Below are positions 7,080 to 14,579 of a DNA stretch of 64,000 nucleotides, piece after piece (positions within the stretch are counted from its first letter, which is position 1; the number at the start of each line of letters is the position of its first letter). The notes below the pieces were generated by a model that was not told the origin of the DNA, did no database searches, and saw nothing but the letters and a program-made list of their open reading frames with translations. The stretch spans positions 310,001 to 374,000 of the forward strand of contig DFNX01000003.1 in NCBI GenBank assembly GCA_002376235.1, given 5' to 3'. The stretch comes from Neorhizobium sp. UBA3556 (GTDB lineage Bacteria > Pseudomonadota > Alphaproteobacteria > Rhizobiales > Rhizobiaceae). The position numbers and the translations under genes were made by a program.

Positions 7080-8659
7080 TATGCGGTCCTCTGAAATAGT
7101 TGCTGACTGTCACTGCCACTGTTGTTGTCGCCACGATGACGCCAAGTACCACCGAGTTTTTCGCCAGTCCCGTTGCCGCTCGCTACGTAGCAGTTGTCGT
7201 TGTAGATGTTGATCGTTCTTGAGCCATTGAGGCTTGTGTAAGGCCCGCCGTTTCGAATGACCCAAATCGTTGTCGAAACCGGGAATGTGACGTTTTTAGT
7301 CGTGCTACCGTTATAAACGAGATCGGAAAAGTTCTCTGTAGCGAGGTTTCCAAGGCCAAGTGCAGATCTTGCAGACGATGCGCTTGTCCCAATGTTTAGC
7401 AAGTTGCCGGTGTTATAAACGGTGGTATTCGTGCTGCCGTAAGTGAAGCGCAAACCGTTTGAGTTGTCCGCAATAAGCGACACGCTTGCTGTGTCGGAGC
7501 CGCCTGCTGTGGTGCGTCGTGACAGATAAACTGTTCCCGCTGTCGAAACACCAAGATAACCCTGTGCGGATGCGTCAATATCGGAAATGCTCGCAGCGCT
7601 ACGGCTCAGACAGATACCGTAACGAACAGCGAGGTTGTTGTTGATTGCAGAGACGCCACCAGTTGTAAGCGACGTGAAATCGTAATTGCCTACGAGGCGT
7701 GAGTTCGGAAGCGTGCCGGTGGAGTTTCCAAGATCGCGGTAATATGCGCCGTGTTGACCGTCGAGGAAATCACTATCTAGGCCACTGCCAGAGCCATCAT
7801 TGGATTCTGTCCAGATCGTTGCGCCGTTGTATTTTCCATCAGTAGCGCCGGGACCATCGATGCGGAAATAGCCTTCACCAGCGCCAGTAGTGGGATTGAA
7901 CTTGCGGATTACGAAATTCTGCGCACCGGTGCTTTCCTGATACATAGCGGCAGCACGAGTGCTTCCGATAGTGAGGCGAAACTCTGGGTTATTCGATGCG
8001 TGTTTTGCTTCCCAGATCGGAGCGTAACCGCGATTGTCGAGAACCAGCGTATCAAAGCCGTATTCACCAGCCATTCGAGCATTCGGAACCGTACCCGAGG
8101 TAAGTTGGCTTGCGTTCAATTTCTCGATCAACGAGCCATCACCGTCGAACTTGCCGTTGAGTGTGGTCGCGTTGACTGTGGTGATATCGGCTACAGGTGC
8201 GGTGAAGCTTCCAGCCGAAACATCACCACTGTACTTGTTACCCGCTGCACTAACCAATCGAAATGCAGAGCCGTCATAAACGCATTCGGTGAACTGGCCG
8301 CTTCTAACATCACCAGCGGCCAATGCAGAACCATCCAAACGCAAGATGCTCTTTGCACCAATCGTATTGAAGTTCAGGGTCATCGCGCCGGTATTGGTCG
8401 CGTTCGGGAAAAACGCGATACGCTCGCCCTTTACGTAACCAGCTGGCGGCTGAGTGAATGTGATCACGAGAGCAGCGGCTGTGCCGGTGGTCGTATAGAT
8501 CGCGTTGATACGGTTCCAGAAGCGTTTTAGCGCTCCGCGTGTATCGGTGATTACCGGCTGCAATGCACTTGGCTGCGCACCTTTCGGCAATCCGTTTGGT
8601 GCAGCCGCGTTATTGGCTGCATCCTGTTCATTCCAGTTGTTTGCAGAGATATCTGCCAT
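7079..8659 (-). CDS. Phage tail fibre / receptor-binding protein
   Basis: 526 residues, rich in Gly, Ser, Thr and Asn. The N-terminal third (ADISANNWNEQDAANN, TRGALKRFWNRINAI, GAMTLNFNTIGAKSI) matches virion-attachment regions of tail fibres; short repeated modules follow, such as LTSGTVPNARMAGEYGF and STGTLPNSRLVGNYDF, SDFLDGQHGAYYRD, and SSARSALGLGNLATEN, which are typical of trimeric shaft segments. The C-terminal end (GGTWRHRGDNNSGSDSQQLF) has no intramolecular chaperone motif. A strong ribosome site (AAGGTGGTGATCG) precedes the ATG. Codon use is more AT-rich than the host genes around the element. Confidence 0.85.
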   Translation of the reverse strand: MADISANNWNEQDAANNAAAPNGLPKGAQPSALQPVITDTRGALKRFWNRINAIYTTTGTAAALVITFTQPPAGYVKGERIAFFPNATNTGAMTLNFNTIGAKSILRLDGSALAAGDVRSGQFTECVYDGSAFRLVSAAGNKYSGDVSAGSFTAPVADITTVNATTLNGKFDGDGSLIEKLNASQLTSGTVPNARMAGEYGFDTLVLDNRGYAPIWEAKHASNNPEFRLTIGSTRAAAMYQESTGAQNFVIRKFNPTTGAGEGYFRIDGPGATDGKYNGATIWTESNDGSGSGLDSDFLDGQHGAYYRDLGNSTGTLPNSRLVGNYDFTSLTTGGVSAINNNLAVRYGICLSRSAASISDIDASAQGYLGVSTAGTVYLSRRTTAGGSDTASVSLIADNSNGLRFTYGSTNTTVYNTGNLLNIGTSASSARSALGLGNLATENFSDLVYNGSTTKNVTFPVSTTIWVIRNGGPYTSLNGSRTINIYNDNCYVASGNGTGEKLGGTWRHRGDNNSGSDSQQLFQRTA

Positions 8660-8703
8660 CGATCACCACCTTGTTCTTATTATTGTTTGGTGCTGTCCGG
8701 TAT

Positions 8704-9099
8704 TTAATCGGATTGCTTGTTTTCGTCGTCTTTTATGCCGCTATCTGCGAGATACTGTTCAATTGCGTTGCTAAATGCCTCACCATCATCTGTGCCAAGG
8801 CGAAGTGCTTCACGTCCCATATTTTGCAGATAGCTGATGTGGTCGCGGATGCCTCCGCGTGTCATTTGTGCCTGTGGAATCCCTGTCATCCACTTGACCA
8901 CGCGACTGTCTGTAAGCAGTCGATCCATGTAGGCGCGTTTCACTGCCCCCACTGGCGTTGTGACGGTGCGGAACGCTTGAGTGAGAAGATTGTCAGCATC
9001 ATTGCTAACGCTCCCCTTGACCTTGCCCGCTTGTGTTCGCGCCTCGACCATACGTGCCAAGCGGTCCAAATCCTGCCGATAGCCCTTGCGCGTATCCAA
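8704..9099 (-). pseudogene. C-terminal fragment of a large phage virion protein
   Basis: About 131 codons with LDTRKGYRQDLDRLARMVEARTQ at the front and GIRDHISYLQNMGREALRL later, ending 45 bases before the tail fibre. There is no ATG or ribosome site at the front; only a TTG, with an in-frame TAG a few codons upstream. The sequence begins as if mid-protein and resembles the end of the long internal-virion or ejection proteins encoded before tail fibres in podoviruses. I infer that the 5' part was deleted when the gene at 9109 was brought into contact with it. The protein family itself is not certain. Confidence 0.5.
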
Positions 9100-9108
9100 A
9101 GGCAGTGT

Positions 9109-9882
9109 ATGGACTTCTCTAACCTATCGTCGGCGTTCGCGTCATTCGTTGACACATTCAAAGCGAAGCCGTTGTTCACGCTGCTTGCGGTCAATATCCT
9201 CGGCCTATTCGCTGGGCTTGCTATGCTCGTCTATGTGGGCTTTTCCGATCCTGAAAAGATCATCGATATAGCTGATCGCTTTGCAAATCGGCTCACGACA
9301 ACCGAGCAGATCATCGAACCGATCCCGGTTCCAATTCCACCAGAGGAAGAAGCCAAGCGTCTACAAGAGAGCATTCCGCGTGATGCGCTGACATGCGCGG
9401 CGGTGGATGAGATCGGAGAAGAGTTTGCAGCTGAGCGCGCTACGTTCTGGACATTCTCAAACGGCTCTTATGGATTGGGCGGAGTGCCGTTTAACTACGC
9501 TAACGTTCACTGCCCTTATGTCCGCGATGGCATCGCCTACATCAGCGAAGAATTTCAGAAAATCCCAAACTCCATTGCAGCGGAAACCAACGCCGTGTTG
9601 TTCCCTTCTCCCGGCGTCACTGGATGCGGTTACTGGACGAAAGCTGACATTAGCAGCGCATACATTCGAGCATCGATGAAAAACCTTGGCACAAACGCCA
9701 TGCTGCAATGTGGCGTCCGTGACGGTCGAGGCATCCCGATTGGCAAGATCACCGTGTCATGGCACGACATTGACCCTGCCCGCGACATCGCCGCTCTCAC
9801 TGTTCGCTTGCGTGCCACCGCCGACGCCATTGGTCATTACAACACGCCGACCATTAGCATCGAGAACTTGAGCACTCCCTGA
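9109..9882 (+). CDS. Single-pass membrane protein of unknown function, opposite to the phage genes
   Basis: 257 residues. A short cytoplasmic leader (DFSNLSSAFASFVDTFKA) is followed by one strong transmembrane helix (about 22-45, LFTLLAVNILGLFAGLAML), a charged/proline linker (IIEPIPVPIPPEEEAKR) and a soluble domain of about 170 residues with three or four Cys (LTCAAVD, NVHCPYV, GVTGCGYW, LQCGVRD), presumably periplasmic and disulfide-bonded. I do not recognise a family. It is the only plus-strand gene besides the integrase, which is the layout of phage morons expressed by the prophage; exclusion of other phages is one possible role, but nothing in the sequence proves it. Confidence 0.6.
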   Translation: MDFSNLSSAFASFVDTFKAKPLFTLLAVNILGLFAGLAMLVYVGFSDPEKIIDIADRFANRLTTTEQIIEPIPVPIPPEEEAKRLQESIPRDALTCAAVDEIGEEFAAERATFWTFSNGSYGLGGVPFNYANVHCPYVRDGIAYISEEFQKIPNSIAAETNAVLFPSPGVTGCGYWTKADISSAYIRASMKNLGTNAMLQCGVRDGRGIPIGKITVSWHDIDPARDIAALTVRLRATADAIGHYNTPTISIENLSTP

Positions 9883-10128
9883 TGTATGTTCTGTGGATAT
9901 GTCTGTTTTGTGCGGGGTTGGTTCTTGGCTTGTTGGCGAGACGGCAGGCTTAGGATTCGTCTCGGTCTTAGCCTTGTAGTTGAAATAGTACATGCCCACG
10001 CCGGTCGAAAACTCCGCCGGATCGTAGCGTTCGATAATAACAATGGTCGCGGCAGCAAGAATGAAAATAGGCGCAAGAACCACCACTTTCAAAACAGCAA
10101 ACCAGCGACCCCAAGGGAACTTGCCCAT
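9757..10128 (-). CDS. Small single-pass membrane protein of the element
   Basis: 123 residues from ATG 10128, which has GGAG seven bases upstream; a TTG at 10140 is an alternative. The N-terminus has one transmembrane helix (about 13-32, VLKVVVLAPIFILAAATIVI), then a hydrophilic Pro/Thr-rich tail. The last 126 bases overlap the 3' end of the convergent gene at 9109-9882, so one of the two C-termini may be adventitious. No family recognised; position near a spanin-like gene would fit a lysis role such as a pinholin, but this is only inference. Confidence 0.45.
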   Translation of the reverse strand: MGKFPWGRWFAVLKVVVLAPIFILAAATIVIIERYDPAEFSTGVGMYYFNYKAKTETNPKPAVSPTSQEPTPHKTDISTEHTSGSAQVLDANGRRVVMTNGVGGGTQANSESGDVAGRVNVVP

Positions 10129-10589
10129 GAAGGTCTCCAATCGAGCCTATGGCTCGTGCTACTTCAAAAGTGTCTTTGGTTCCGTTCGCCTACATGCTGC
10201 CCAAATGCGAGACTGCCATCGCGGACTGCTAATTTGACGACATCGTGATCGTTACTTCACGACTAAGGTGTCCAATTACACGTACATACATTTCGACAAG
10301 TCTCCGGCAGTCAGCTTTGCTGTGGGAGACTTCAATTACGTGGCTCGGGTACGGCATTGCCGCCTTGCGGTCACGGTTGTCGACACCATTGGTGTCTACT
10401 GCTTACATAGTGAAGTTGATTTCGTTCTACAAGGGCGCCGGTAATAATTTATTAAGCATTACTGTTCGCCATGCTGCCGCCACGAAAAAAGCCCGACCAT
10501 TGCTGATCGGGCTTGCAGTTGATGACGTGTAGATCGGCCGTCACACGACCATCGCTAATGCCGTTCGCATCGATAAGCGACCGAAGACT
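10129..10589. other. Gene-poor spacer within the element
   Basis: Holds the terminator of the small-gene operon at 10485-10514 and presumably the promoter of the 123-residue gene. A 95-codon plus-strand frame at 10245 has no ribosome site and an unlikely composition. No other signal recognised. Confidence 0.4.
10485..10514 (-). terminator. Rho-independent terminator of the element's small-gene operon
   Basis: AAGCCCGA (10507-10514 on the minus strand) pairs with TCGGGCTT, followed on the minus strand by a run of T (10490 down to 10485). It lies 75 bases after the spanin-like gene. Confidence 0.75.
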
Positions 10590-10976
10590 TCATTGGCTCG
10601 CTCGTTCAATCCCACGGAGCAAAGCGGCAAATTGAGCGTTCAGCGCGTCTTGCAGGGCCAGAGCATCAACTTGTGCTTCTTTGCCTAAATCGCGCTGTGT
10701 GAGCGCTTGTAGACTAATACGTGCTTGTTGACGTGCTGCCGCTATTCCCGCGTTTGCCGAGCGTAGCAACTCGGCTTGAGTGTTTGCGTCCCGCTGCATT
10801 GTCAGGATCGTTTGCGTCTGGATTTCCATGTCACGCTGCGCTTGCCTGAGTTCCGTCTGTGTCGTGCGGAGATCGGCTTTGTTGATCTCGTTTCGCTGAT
10901 AGAAGAAGACCAAGGCGGCGATGAGTGCGGCTATTAAAAGCAGCACCCATTTGCTCGGTAGAAGGCCCCTTAGCAT
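10590..10976 (-). CDS. Spanin-like (Rz-type) inner membrane protein
   Basis: 128 residues. One N-terminal signal-anchor helix (about 9-28, WVLLLIAALIAALVFFY) followed by a long helical, Gln-rich periplasmic domain (TTQTELRQAQRDMEIQTQTI...) with heptad character. This is the architecture of i-spanins (Rz), which bridge to an outer membrane lipoprotein and disrupt the outer membrane at lysis. No o-spanin lipobox gene is visible nearby. The ATG shares a base with the upstream stop (TGATG), so translation is coupled; a TTG at 10985 is an alternative. Without holin and endolysin in the element it would need partners. Confidence 0.62.
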   Translation of the reverse strand: MLRGLLPSKWVLLLIAALIAALVFFYQRNEINKADLRTTQTELRQAQRDMEIQTQTILTMQRDANTQAELLRSANAGIAAARQQARISLQALTQRDLGKEAQVDALALQDALNAQFAALLRGIERASQ

Positions 10977-11134
10977 CAGTACCAACGCTTTCGCTCACCA
11001 AGGCGGCGACCGACATGTTTCGCATAAGGCGCTTTCGGTTTCGGCGTAGCTTTCGGCGGCAAAGGCATTGCCTCTTGCTGGACTGGAAGCCAGACCGTCT
11101 TGCCGTTGATTTCGGCTTTCTCAAAGTTGCTCAT
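10976..11134 (-). CDS. 52-residue basic protein, third gene of the element's small operon
   Basis: MSNFEKAEINGKTVWLP opens the protein; the rest is Pro/Lys rich (PPKATPKPKAPYAKH) and ends VGRRLGERKRWY. Its ATG overlaps the DUF2958 stop by ATGA and its stop overlaps the next ATG. No family recognised. The tight overlap on both sides is the main evidence that it is translated; the basic C-terminus would fit nucleic acid or membrane-surface binding, but this is conjecture. Confidence 0.55.
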   Translation of the reverse strand: MSNFEKAEINGKTVWLPVQQEAMPLPPKATPKPKAPYAKHVGRRLGERKRWY

Positions 11135-11502
11135 GCTGCATCCTCACTATATGCGAGTTTGGCCACGATAAATCGCTCGCCACGGCCAAAGGCGTCCAGC
11201 ATGTGAATGATGTATGCGGACATGGGCGCTTTTGCTTTCCAGTGCAAATCGCGCTCTATGACTGTCCCAAGGCGCGTCCTGATGCTGGTCATCTCCGAAA
11301 AACTTGCGTAACCGAGTTCAGGTTCTCCGTGTCCGAGATCGCAAAGGCCGAAAAGCGTGTCGCCGTCTTGCTCGATTTCCGAGAATAGCCATGTGCAGCC
11401 AGTTCCCGGCAGGAAAAATTTCACCACCGGCGGATGGTCTGCATCGCGATTGCGGTTATTCGCGGCCAGCTTTTCGAGAATGTCTTCGGGTAGCAGGATC
11501 AT
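11131..11502 (-). CDS. DUF2958 family protein
   Basis: 123 residues starting MILLPEDILEKLAANN, followed by PVVKFFLPGTGCTWLFSEI and FGLCDLGHGEPELGYASFSEM, which is the conserved core of DUF2958. Proteins of this family are found on plasmids, integrative elements and phages; their function is not known to me. Usual length about 110-130, so the protein is complete. ATG overlaps the stop of the 45-residue gene (ATGA) and its own stop overlaps the next ATG. Confidence 0.8.
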   Translation of the reverse strand: MILLPEDILEKLAANNRNRDADHPPVVKFFLPGTGCTWLFSEIEQDGDTLFGLCDLGHGEPELGYASFSEMTSIRTRLGTVIERDLHWKAKAPMSAYIIHMLDAFGRGERFIVAKLAYSEDAA

Positions 11503-11636
11503 ACGCTTGCCATCCCCATCACCGAAACCGAAGCCGTGCGCTCGATCATTGCGCGTTCCAGCTTCCATTCTTTGACGCTCTGGAAGACCTGTTCGAACTT
11601 CACGCCGTCGATCTTGCCCCAAACCTTAAACTGCAT
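11499..11636 (-). CDS. 45-residue protein, first gene of the element's small operon
   Basis: MQFKVWGKIDGVKFEQV opens a short protein with LERAMIERTASVSVMGM at its end. GGAG lies nine bases before the ATG, and the stop overlaps the DUF2958 start by ATGA. No family recognised. A possible promoter lies upstream (TTGACT at about 11700 on the minus strand, with a poor -10), between the gene and attR. Confidence 0.5.
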   Translation of the reverse strand: MQFKVWGKIDGVKFEQVFQSVKEWKLERAMIERTASVSVMGMASV

Positions 11637-11762
11637 CGTTTCAACTCCATGTTGTGTTGTTCACAACTCAGAGTTAAAGCCATCCAGTCAAAGGAGCGAC
11701 CAAAGAGTTCGCTCAAGTGGCTGTTTAAACGAGATAAAATGCCTCCCTCGCATTGTTGACGC

Positions 11763-11789
11763 GTGTGCACACAATGCACTAATCTGCTC
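11763..11789. other. attR of the inserted element
   Basis: Arm GTGTGCACACAATGCA at 11763-11778, eight bases, then the CTC core at 11787-11789, which is the Glu codon of the terminase Walker B motif on the minus strand. Joined with attL arms through one CTC, the two arms are separated by 20 bases and the centre of symmetry falls on the TC of the core. Confidence 0.75.
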
Positions 11790-12308
11790 GTCGCACCAGG
11801 CGAAATGAAACTGCGGCCCGCGCAATGCTTCGGGATCTTCCGAGGAAAAGATCTGCGCCACCGCCCCGTTCCGCCAGACCAGCCGGCGGCGGGAAATCTC
11901 GAAATCCGGACATTTATCCCGCGCAATCCGGCAGATGCCGGATACGCCGTCGATCATCACCTCGCGGGCATCCCCCAGCGTTTCGGCCACCAGCGCGATC
12001 CTGAGGTCAGAGCGCTCACCGGCGGAAGCCAGCGCATGCACCCATTCGGCCCCTGCCCGCGTCTTGCCCGATCCGCGCCCGCCCATGACCAGCCAGGTGC
12101 GCCAGTCACCCGCCGGCGGCCTCTGTTCAGAGCGAGCCGTCAGGAACCATCCACGCTGCAAACGCGGTGCATGACATTTCCAGCCATCCCTGTCACTTTC
12201 CATGACAGGTTCAGGTGGTTTACTGGCTCCGGACGGAACTTGATGACAAAACGCACCGGCGTTGATCGCGCTATTTTTCCGTAGCCTCAGCTCGCCTATT
12301 GCCGCCAT
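11787..12308 (-). pseudogene. Large terminase, N-terminal ATPase part (split by the inserted element)
   Basis: 174 codons up to the element. LTARSEQRPPAGDWRTWLVM leads into Walker A GGRGSGKT (about 76-83), then IALVAETLGDAREVMIDGVSGI, WRNGAVAQIFSSEDPEALRGPQF and Walker B FAWCDE (169-174), where the gene is interrupted. On the element side the frame reads 33 foreign codons to a stop at 11688. The N-terminal 50 residues (LRLRKNSAINAGAFCHQ...) have lower GC and do not resemble GTA terminases I remember, so the start is uncertain. The motor needs the C-terminal nuclease, now 6.45 kb away. Confidence 0.88.
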
Positions 12309-12348
12309 CTCATCCTCATGCTCCCGTAGCACCGAGATGATCTCGGCT

Positions 12349-12927
12349 TCAGCCGGTGTCAGGTGGTTGCGATTGATCCCTTCCTTCACCGCCGCGCTCG
12401 CCTGGATCAATGCCAAGTGCGAGACACCGCTTCTCGAAGATTTCCTGTGCGCGCTGATTGATGAGTATGTCGACTTCACGCACAGCCTCCTCATAGCCAC
12501 TCTCGTCGGCCACCCGTTCGGCCTCGATCTCGCGATCCCGCGCCAGCTGCCGTTGAAGAGTGTCGACCTTTTCGAGCGTGCGCACGATCAGGCTCATCGC
12601 ATCGGTTGCCGCTTTCACGTCGGCGCGCGCCAGTTTCTGGGCCGCATCGTCACCGTCAGTCAAAGCCGCAGCGGCGCTCTGGCGCATCGCCCGAAAGGTG
12701 GAAAACTGCTCGCGCATCTCCACCGTCATTTCGTTTAAGAGCCTGCGCAGCTCTTCAGTCGGCGAGATTGCGCGATCGGCCGACTTGATCTCCAGCGTCG
12801 CCCTCACCTCGGCCGCCAACGCGACATCCTCCATGACGATCTCGTCGCCATAGACGGCATGTTCCCGCCACGTCCCGAAGAGTGCAGGATCGAAACTGTC
12901 GAATTCATCCATGCCAAAATCCCTCAT
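12349..12927 (-). CDS. GTA g1-like protein upstream of the terminase (putative small terminase role)
   Basis: 192 residues starting MRDFGMDEFDSFDPALF, with AAGGA seven bases upstream. The body is mostly helical: VMEDVALAAEVRATLEIKS, a coiled-coil-like centre (EELRRLLNEMTVEMREQFS, LEKVDTLQRQLARDREIEA) and VDILINQRAQEIFEKRCLAL. It precedes the large terminase, the place of g1 in Rhodobacter GTA, where the product acts as small terminase. Function is inferred from position only. The frame is open further upstream to 13119, but that part looks non-coding. Confidence 0.6.
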   Translation of the reverse strand: MRDFGMDEFDSFDPALFGTWREHAVYGDEIVMEDVALAAEVRATLEIKSADRAISPTEELRRLLNEMTVEMREQFSTFRAMRQSAAAALTDGDDAAQKLARADVKAATDAMSLIVRTLEKVDTLQRQLARDREIEAERVADESGYEEAVREVDILINQRAQEIFEKRCLALGIDPGERGGEGRDQSQPPDTG

Positions 12928-13249
12928 GCCACTATCCTTGGGCAAGATTCTTGCGGCGTAGGCAAAAAAACGGCCGCCAGCCCGGACGGCTGCAGCCTTT
13001 TCCCCATATCGCGATGTCGGATTAATATCGGTCGAGCCGCACGCCGGCATTTCAGGCGCACGCCCTTCGAAGCACTCCGCCATCGGCGCAGCTCTTCGAC
13101 TATGCCTGAACCCTATCAAAGCACCGTCACGCCGTCAAGGATTATTTTCCTATTCCGGTATTTTTGTCGATGCAGCTATCGATCTTCACTCTTGCGATGA
13201 TCGGGCAATGCCTCATAGTGGCGGCCCGTTCGTTTCGCCGGAGACCTTG
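12928..13249. other. Intergenic region between GTA-like cluster and dapA-like gene
   Basis: Should hold divergent promoters for the minus-strand cluster and the plus-strand aldolase gene. A short AT-rich stretch (ATTATTTTCCTATTCCGG, about 13141) is the best promoter-like place. No gene, repeat or hairpin recognised. Confidence 0.35.
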
Positions 13250-14152
13250 ATGCCCACCACGCCGCCCGCCTTTACCGGCCTTTCCGCTTTCCCGCCGACG
13301 CCCGCAAACGAAGCGGGGCGTGTCGATACCGATGCCCTGCAGCGGCTCATTGCGCGCATCGTCGAGGCGGGAGCAGATTCGATCGGCCTGCTCGGCAGCA
13401 CCGGCACCTATATGTATCTTTCCCGCCAGGAACGTCGCCGGGCTGTGGAAGCCGCCGTCGAATGCGTCGGCGGCCGGCTCCCGCTCATCGTCGGCGTCGG
13501 CACGCTGCGCACCGACGAAGCACAGGCGCTTGCCCGTGATGCGGCATCCGCCGGCGCGCAGGCGCTTCTGCTTGCTCCGGTCTCCTACACACCACTGACG
13601 CAGGACGAGGCTTTCCAGCATTTCAAGGCGGTAGCCTCCGCCACCGAGCTACCGCTCGCCATCTATAACAACCCGTCGACCACCCATTTCTCCTTCACCG
13701 ACGCGCTGATCAGCCGTTTGTCTCAGCTGCAGAATATCAGCGCGATCAAGATGCCGCTCGCCAAGGGAAGCGATTTTTCAGGCGAGATCGCGCGCCTGAG
13801 AGCCATGACGCCCGCCAGCTTCGCCATCGGCTATAGCGGTGATTGGGAGTGCCCGCATGCACTGCTTGCAGGCGCGGACTGCTGGTACAGCGTCGTCGGC
13901 GGCCTCCTGCCGAAACCGGCGCTGGCGCTCACCCGCGCGGCGATGGCTGGGGATGCCGCCGAGACGGCCCGGCTGGATGCCCTTTTCCACCCGCTCTGGG
14001 AGCTTTTCAAGGCGCATGGTAGCCTGCGCGTTGTCTATGCCGCAGCCGAAATGATGGGGCTTTCAACCGCAAAGCCGCCGCTTCCTATCCTGCCGCTCGG
14101 CCTTGAGACCACGCGCGACATCGAGGCCGCGATCGCCGGCCTGGAGGCATAA
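13250..14152 (+). CDS. DapA-like (dihydrodipicolinate synthase family) aldolase/lyase
   Basis: 300 residues. TIM-barrel class I aldolase with the Schiff-base lysine in ISAIKMPLAKG (Lys167) and the partner tyrosine in PLAIYNNPS (Tyr139). The usual GTTGE motif is GSTGTYMYL here, so the glutamate is replaced; substrate is likely not aspartate semialdehyde, and members of this kind act on various keto acids. GGAG precedes ATG 13250; an ATG 42 bases upstream lacks one. The arsC-like gene starts two bases after the stop, so both form an operon. Confidence 0.85.
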   Translation: MPTTPPAFTGLSAFPPTPANEAGRVDTDALQRLIARIVEAGADSIGLLGSTGTYMYLSRQERRRAVEAAVECVGGRLPLIVGVGTLRTDEAQALARDAASAGAQALLLAPVSYTPLTQDEAFQHFKAVASATELPLAIYNNPSTTHFSFTDALISRLSQLQNISAIKMPLAKGSDFSGEIARLRAMTPASFAIGYSGDWECPHALLAGADCWYSVVGGLLPKPALALTRAAMAGDAAETARLDALFHPLWELFKAHGSLRVVYAAAEMMGLSTAKPPLPILPLGLETTRDIEAAIAGLEA

Positions 14153-14153
14153 G

Positions 14154-14576
14154 ATGAATGCCACGATCTATCACAATCCCGCGTGCGGCACGTCGCGCAA
14201 CACGCTCGCGATGATCCGCAATGCCGGTATCGAGCCTCATGTCATCGAGTATCTGAAAACACCGCCATCGCGATCAGAGCTCACGCAGATGATCGCCGAT
14301 GCCGGGCTGACCGTGCGGCAGGCCATTCGCGAAAAGGGCACGCCCTACACTGAGCTCGGCCTCGACAATCCCACCCTGTCCGACGATGCGCTGCTCGACG
14401 CCATGCTCGAAAACCCGATCCTGATCAACCGGCCCTTCGTCGTCACTCCCCTCGGCACAACGCTCGCACGCCCGTCCGAACTGGTCCTCGACATCCTGCC
14501 GGATACCCATGAAGGTCCGTTTTCCAAGGAAGACGGCGAAGCGGTGATCGGCGCGGACGGCAAGCGCTTGGGCTGA
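14154..14576 (+). CDS. arsC: ArsC-type (glutaredoxin-dependent) arsenate reductase
   Basis: 140 residues. The nucleophile is Cys11 in YHNPACGTSRN, and the arginine-bearing loop NRPFVVTPLGTTLARPSE matches ArsC of the R773 type. Cytoplasmic reduction of arsenate with glutathione and glutaredoxin is the known role; homologues far from ars operons can have other thiol-exchange roles. No arsenite exporter or ArsR lies nearby, only the DapA-like gene with which it is co-transcribed. Confidence 0.88.
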   Translation: MNATIYHNPACGTSRNTLAMIRNAGIEPHVIEYLKTPPSRSELTQMIADAGLTVRQAIREKGTPYTELGLDNPTLSDDALLDAMLENPILINRPFVVTPLGTTLARPSELVLDILPDTHEGPFSKEDGEAVIGADGKRLG

Positions 14577-14579
14577 TCC

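Larger units (their letters stand above)
5336..11789. mobile_element. Phage-derived integrative element inside the terminase gene
   Basis: A 6.45 kb block of lower GC than its flanks, beginning with a serine integrase and containing tail fibre, tail-fibre partner, a virion-protein fragment, membrane proteins and a small-gene operon with a spanin-like product. Its limits follow from three facts: the terminase reading frame resumes exactly if 5333-5335 (CTC) is joined with 11787-11789 (CTC); each end carries the 16-bp arm TGCATTGTGTGCACAC, in opposite orientation; and the joined arms would be symmetric about the central TC. No replication, repressor, head or packaging genes remain, so it is either a defective prophage that lost most of its genome or a very small satellite. 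Confidence 0.85.

Noticed and set aside
10245..10532. 95-codon plus-strand frame in the element
   Set aside because: No ribosome site, ends inside a terminator hairpin of the other strand, and the sequence has no recognisable pattern.
5331..11785. ATCT as direct-repeat core of the inserted element
   Set aside because: ATCT also occurs at both junctions and keeps the frame, but it would add one residue (DEQIGKW instead of DEIGKW) and lies off the symmetry axis of the inverted arms. CTC fits both better.
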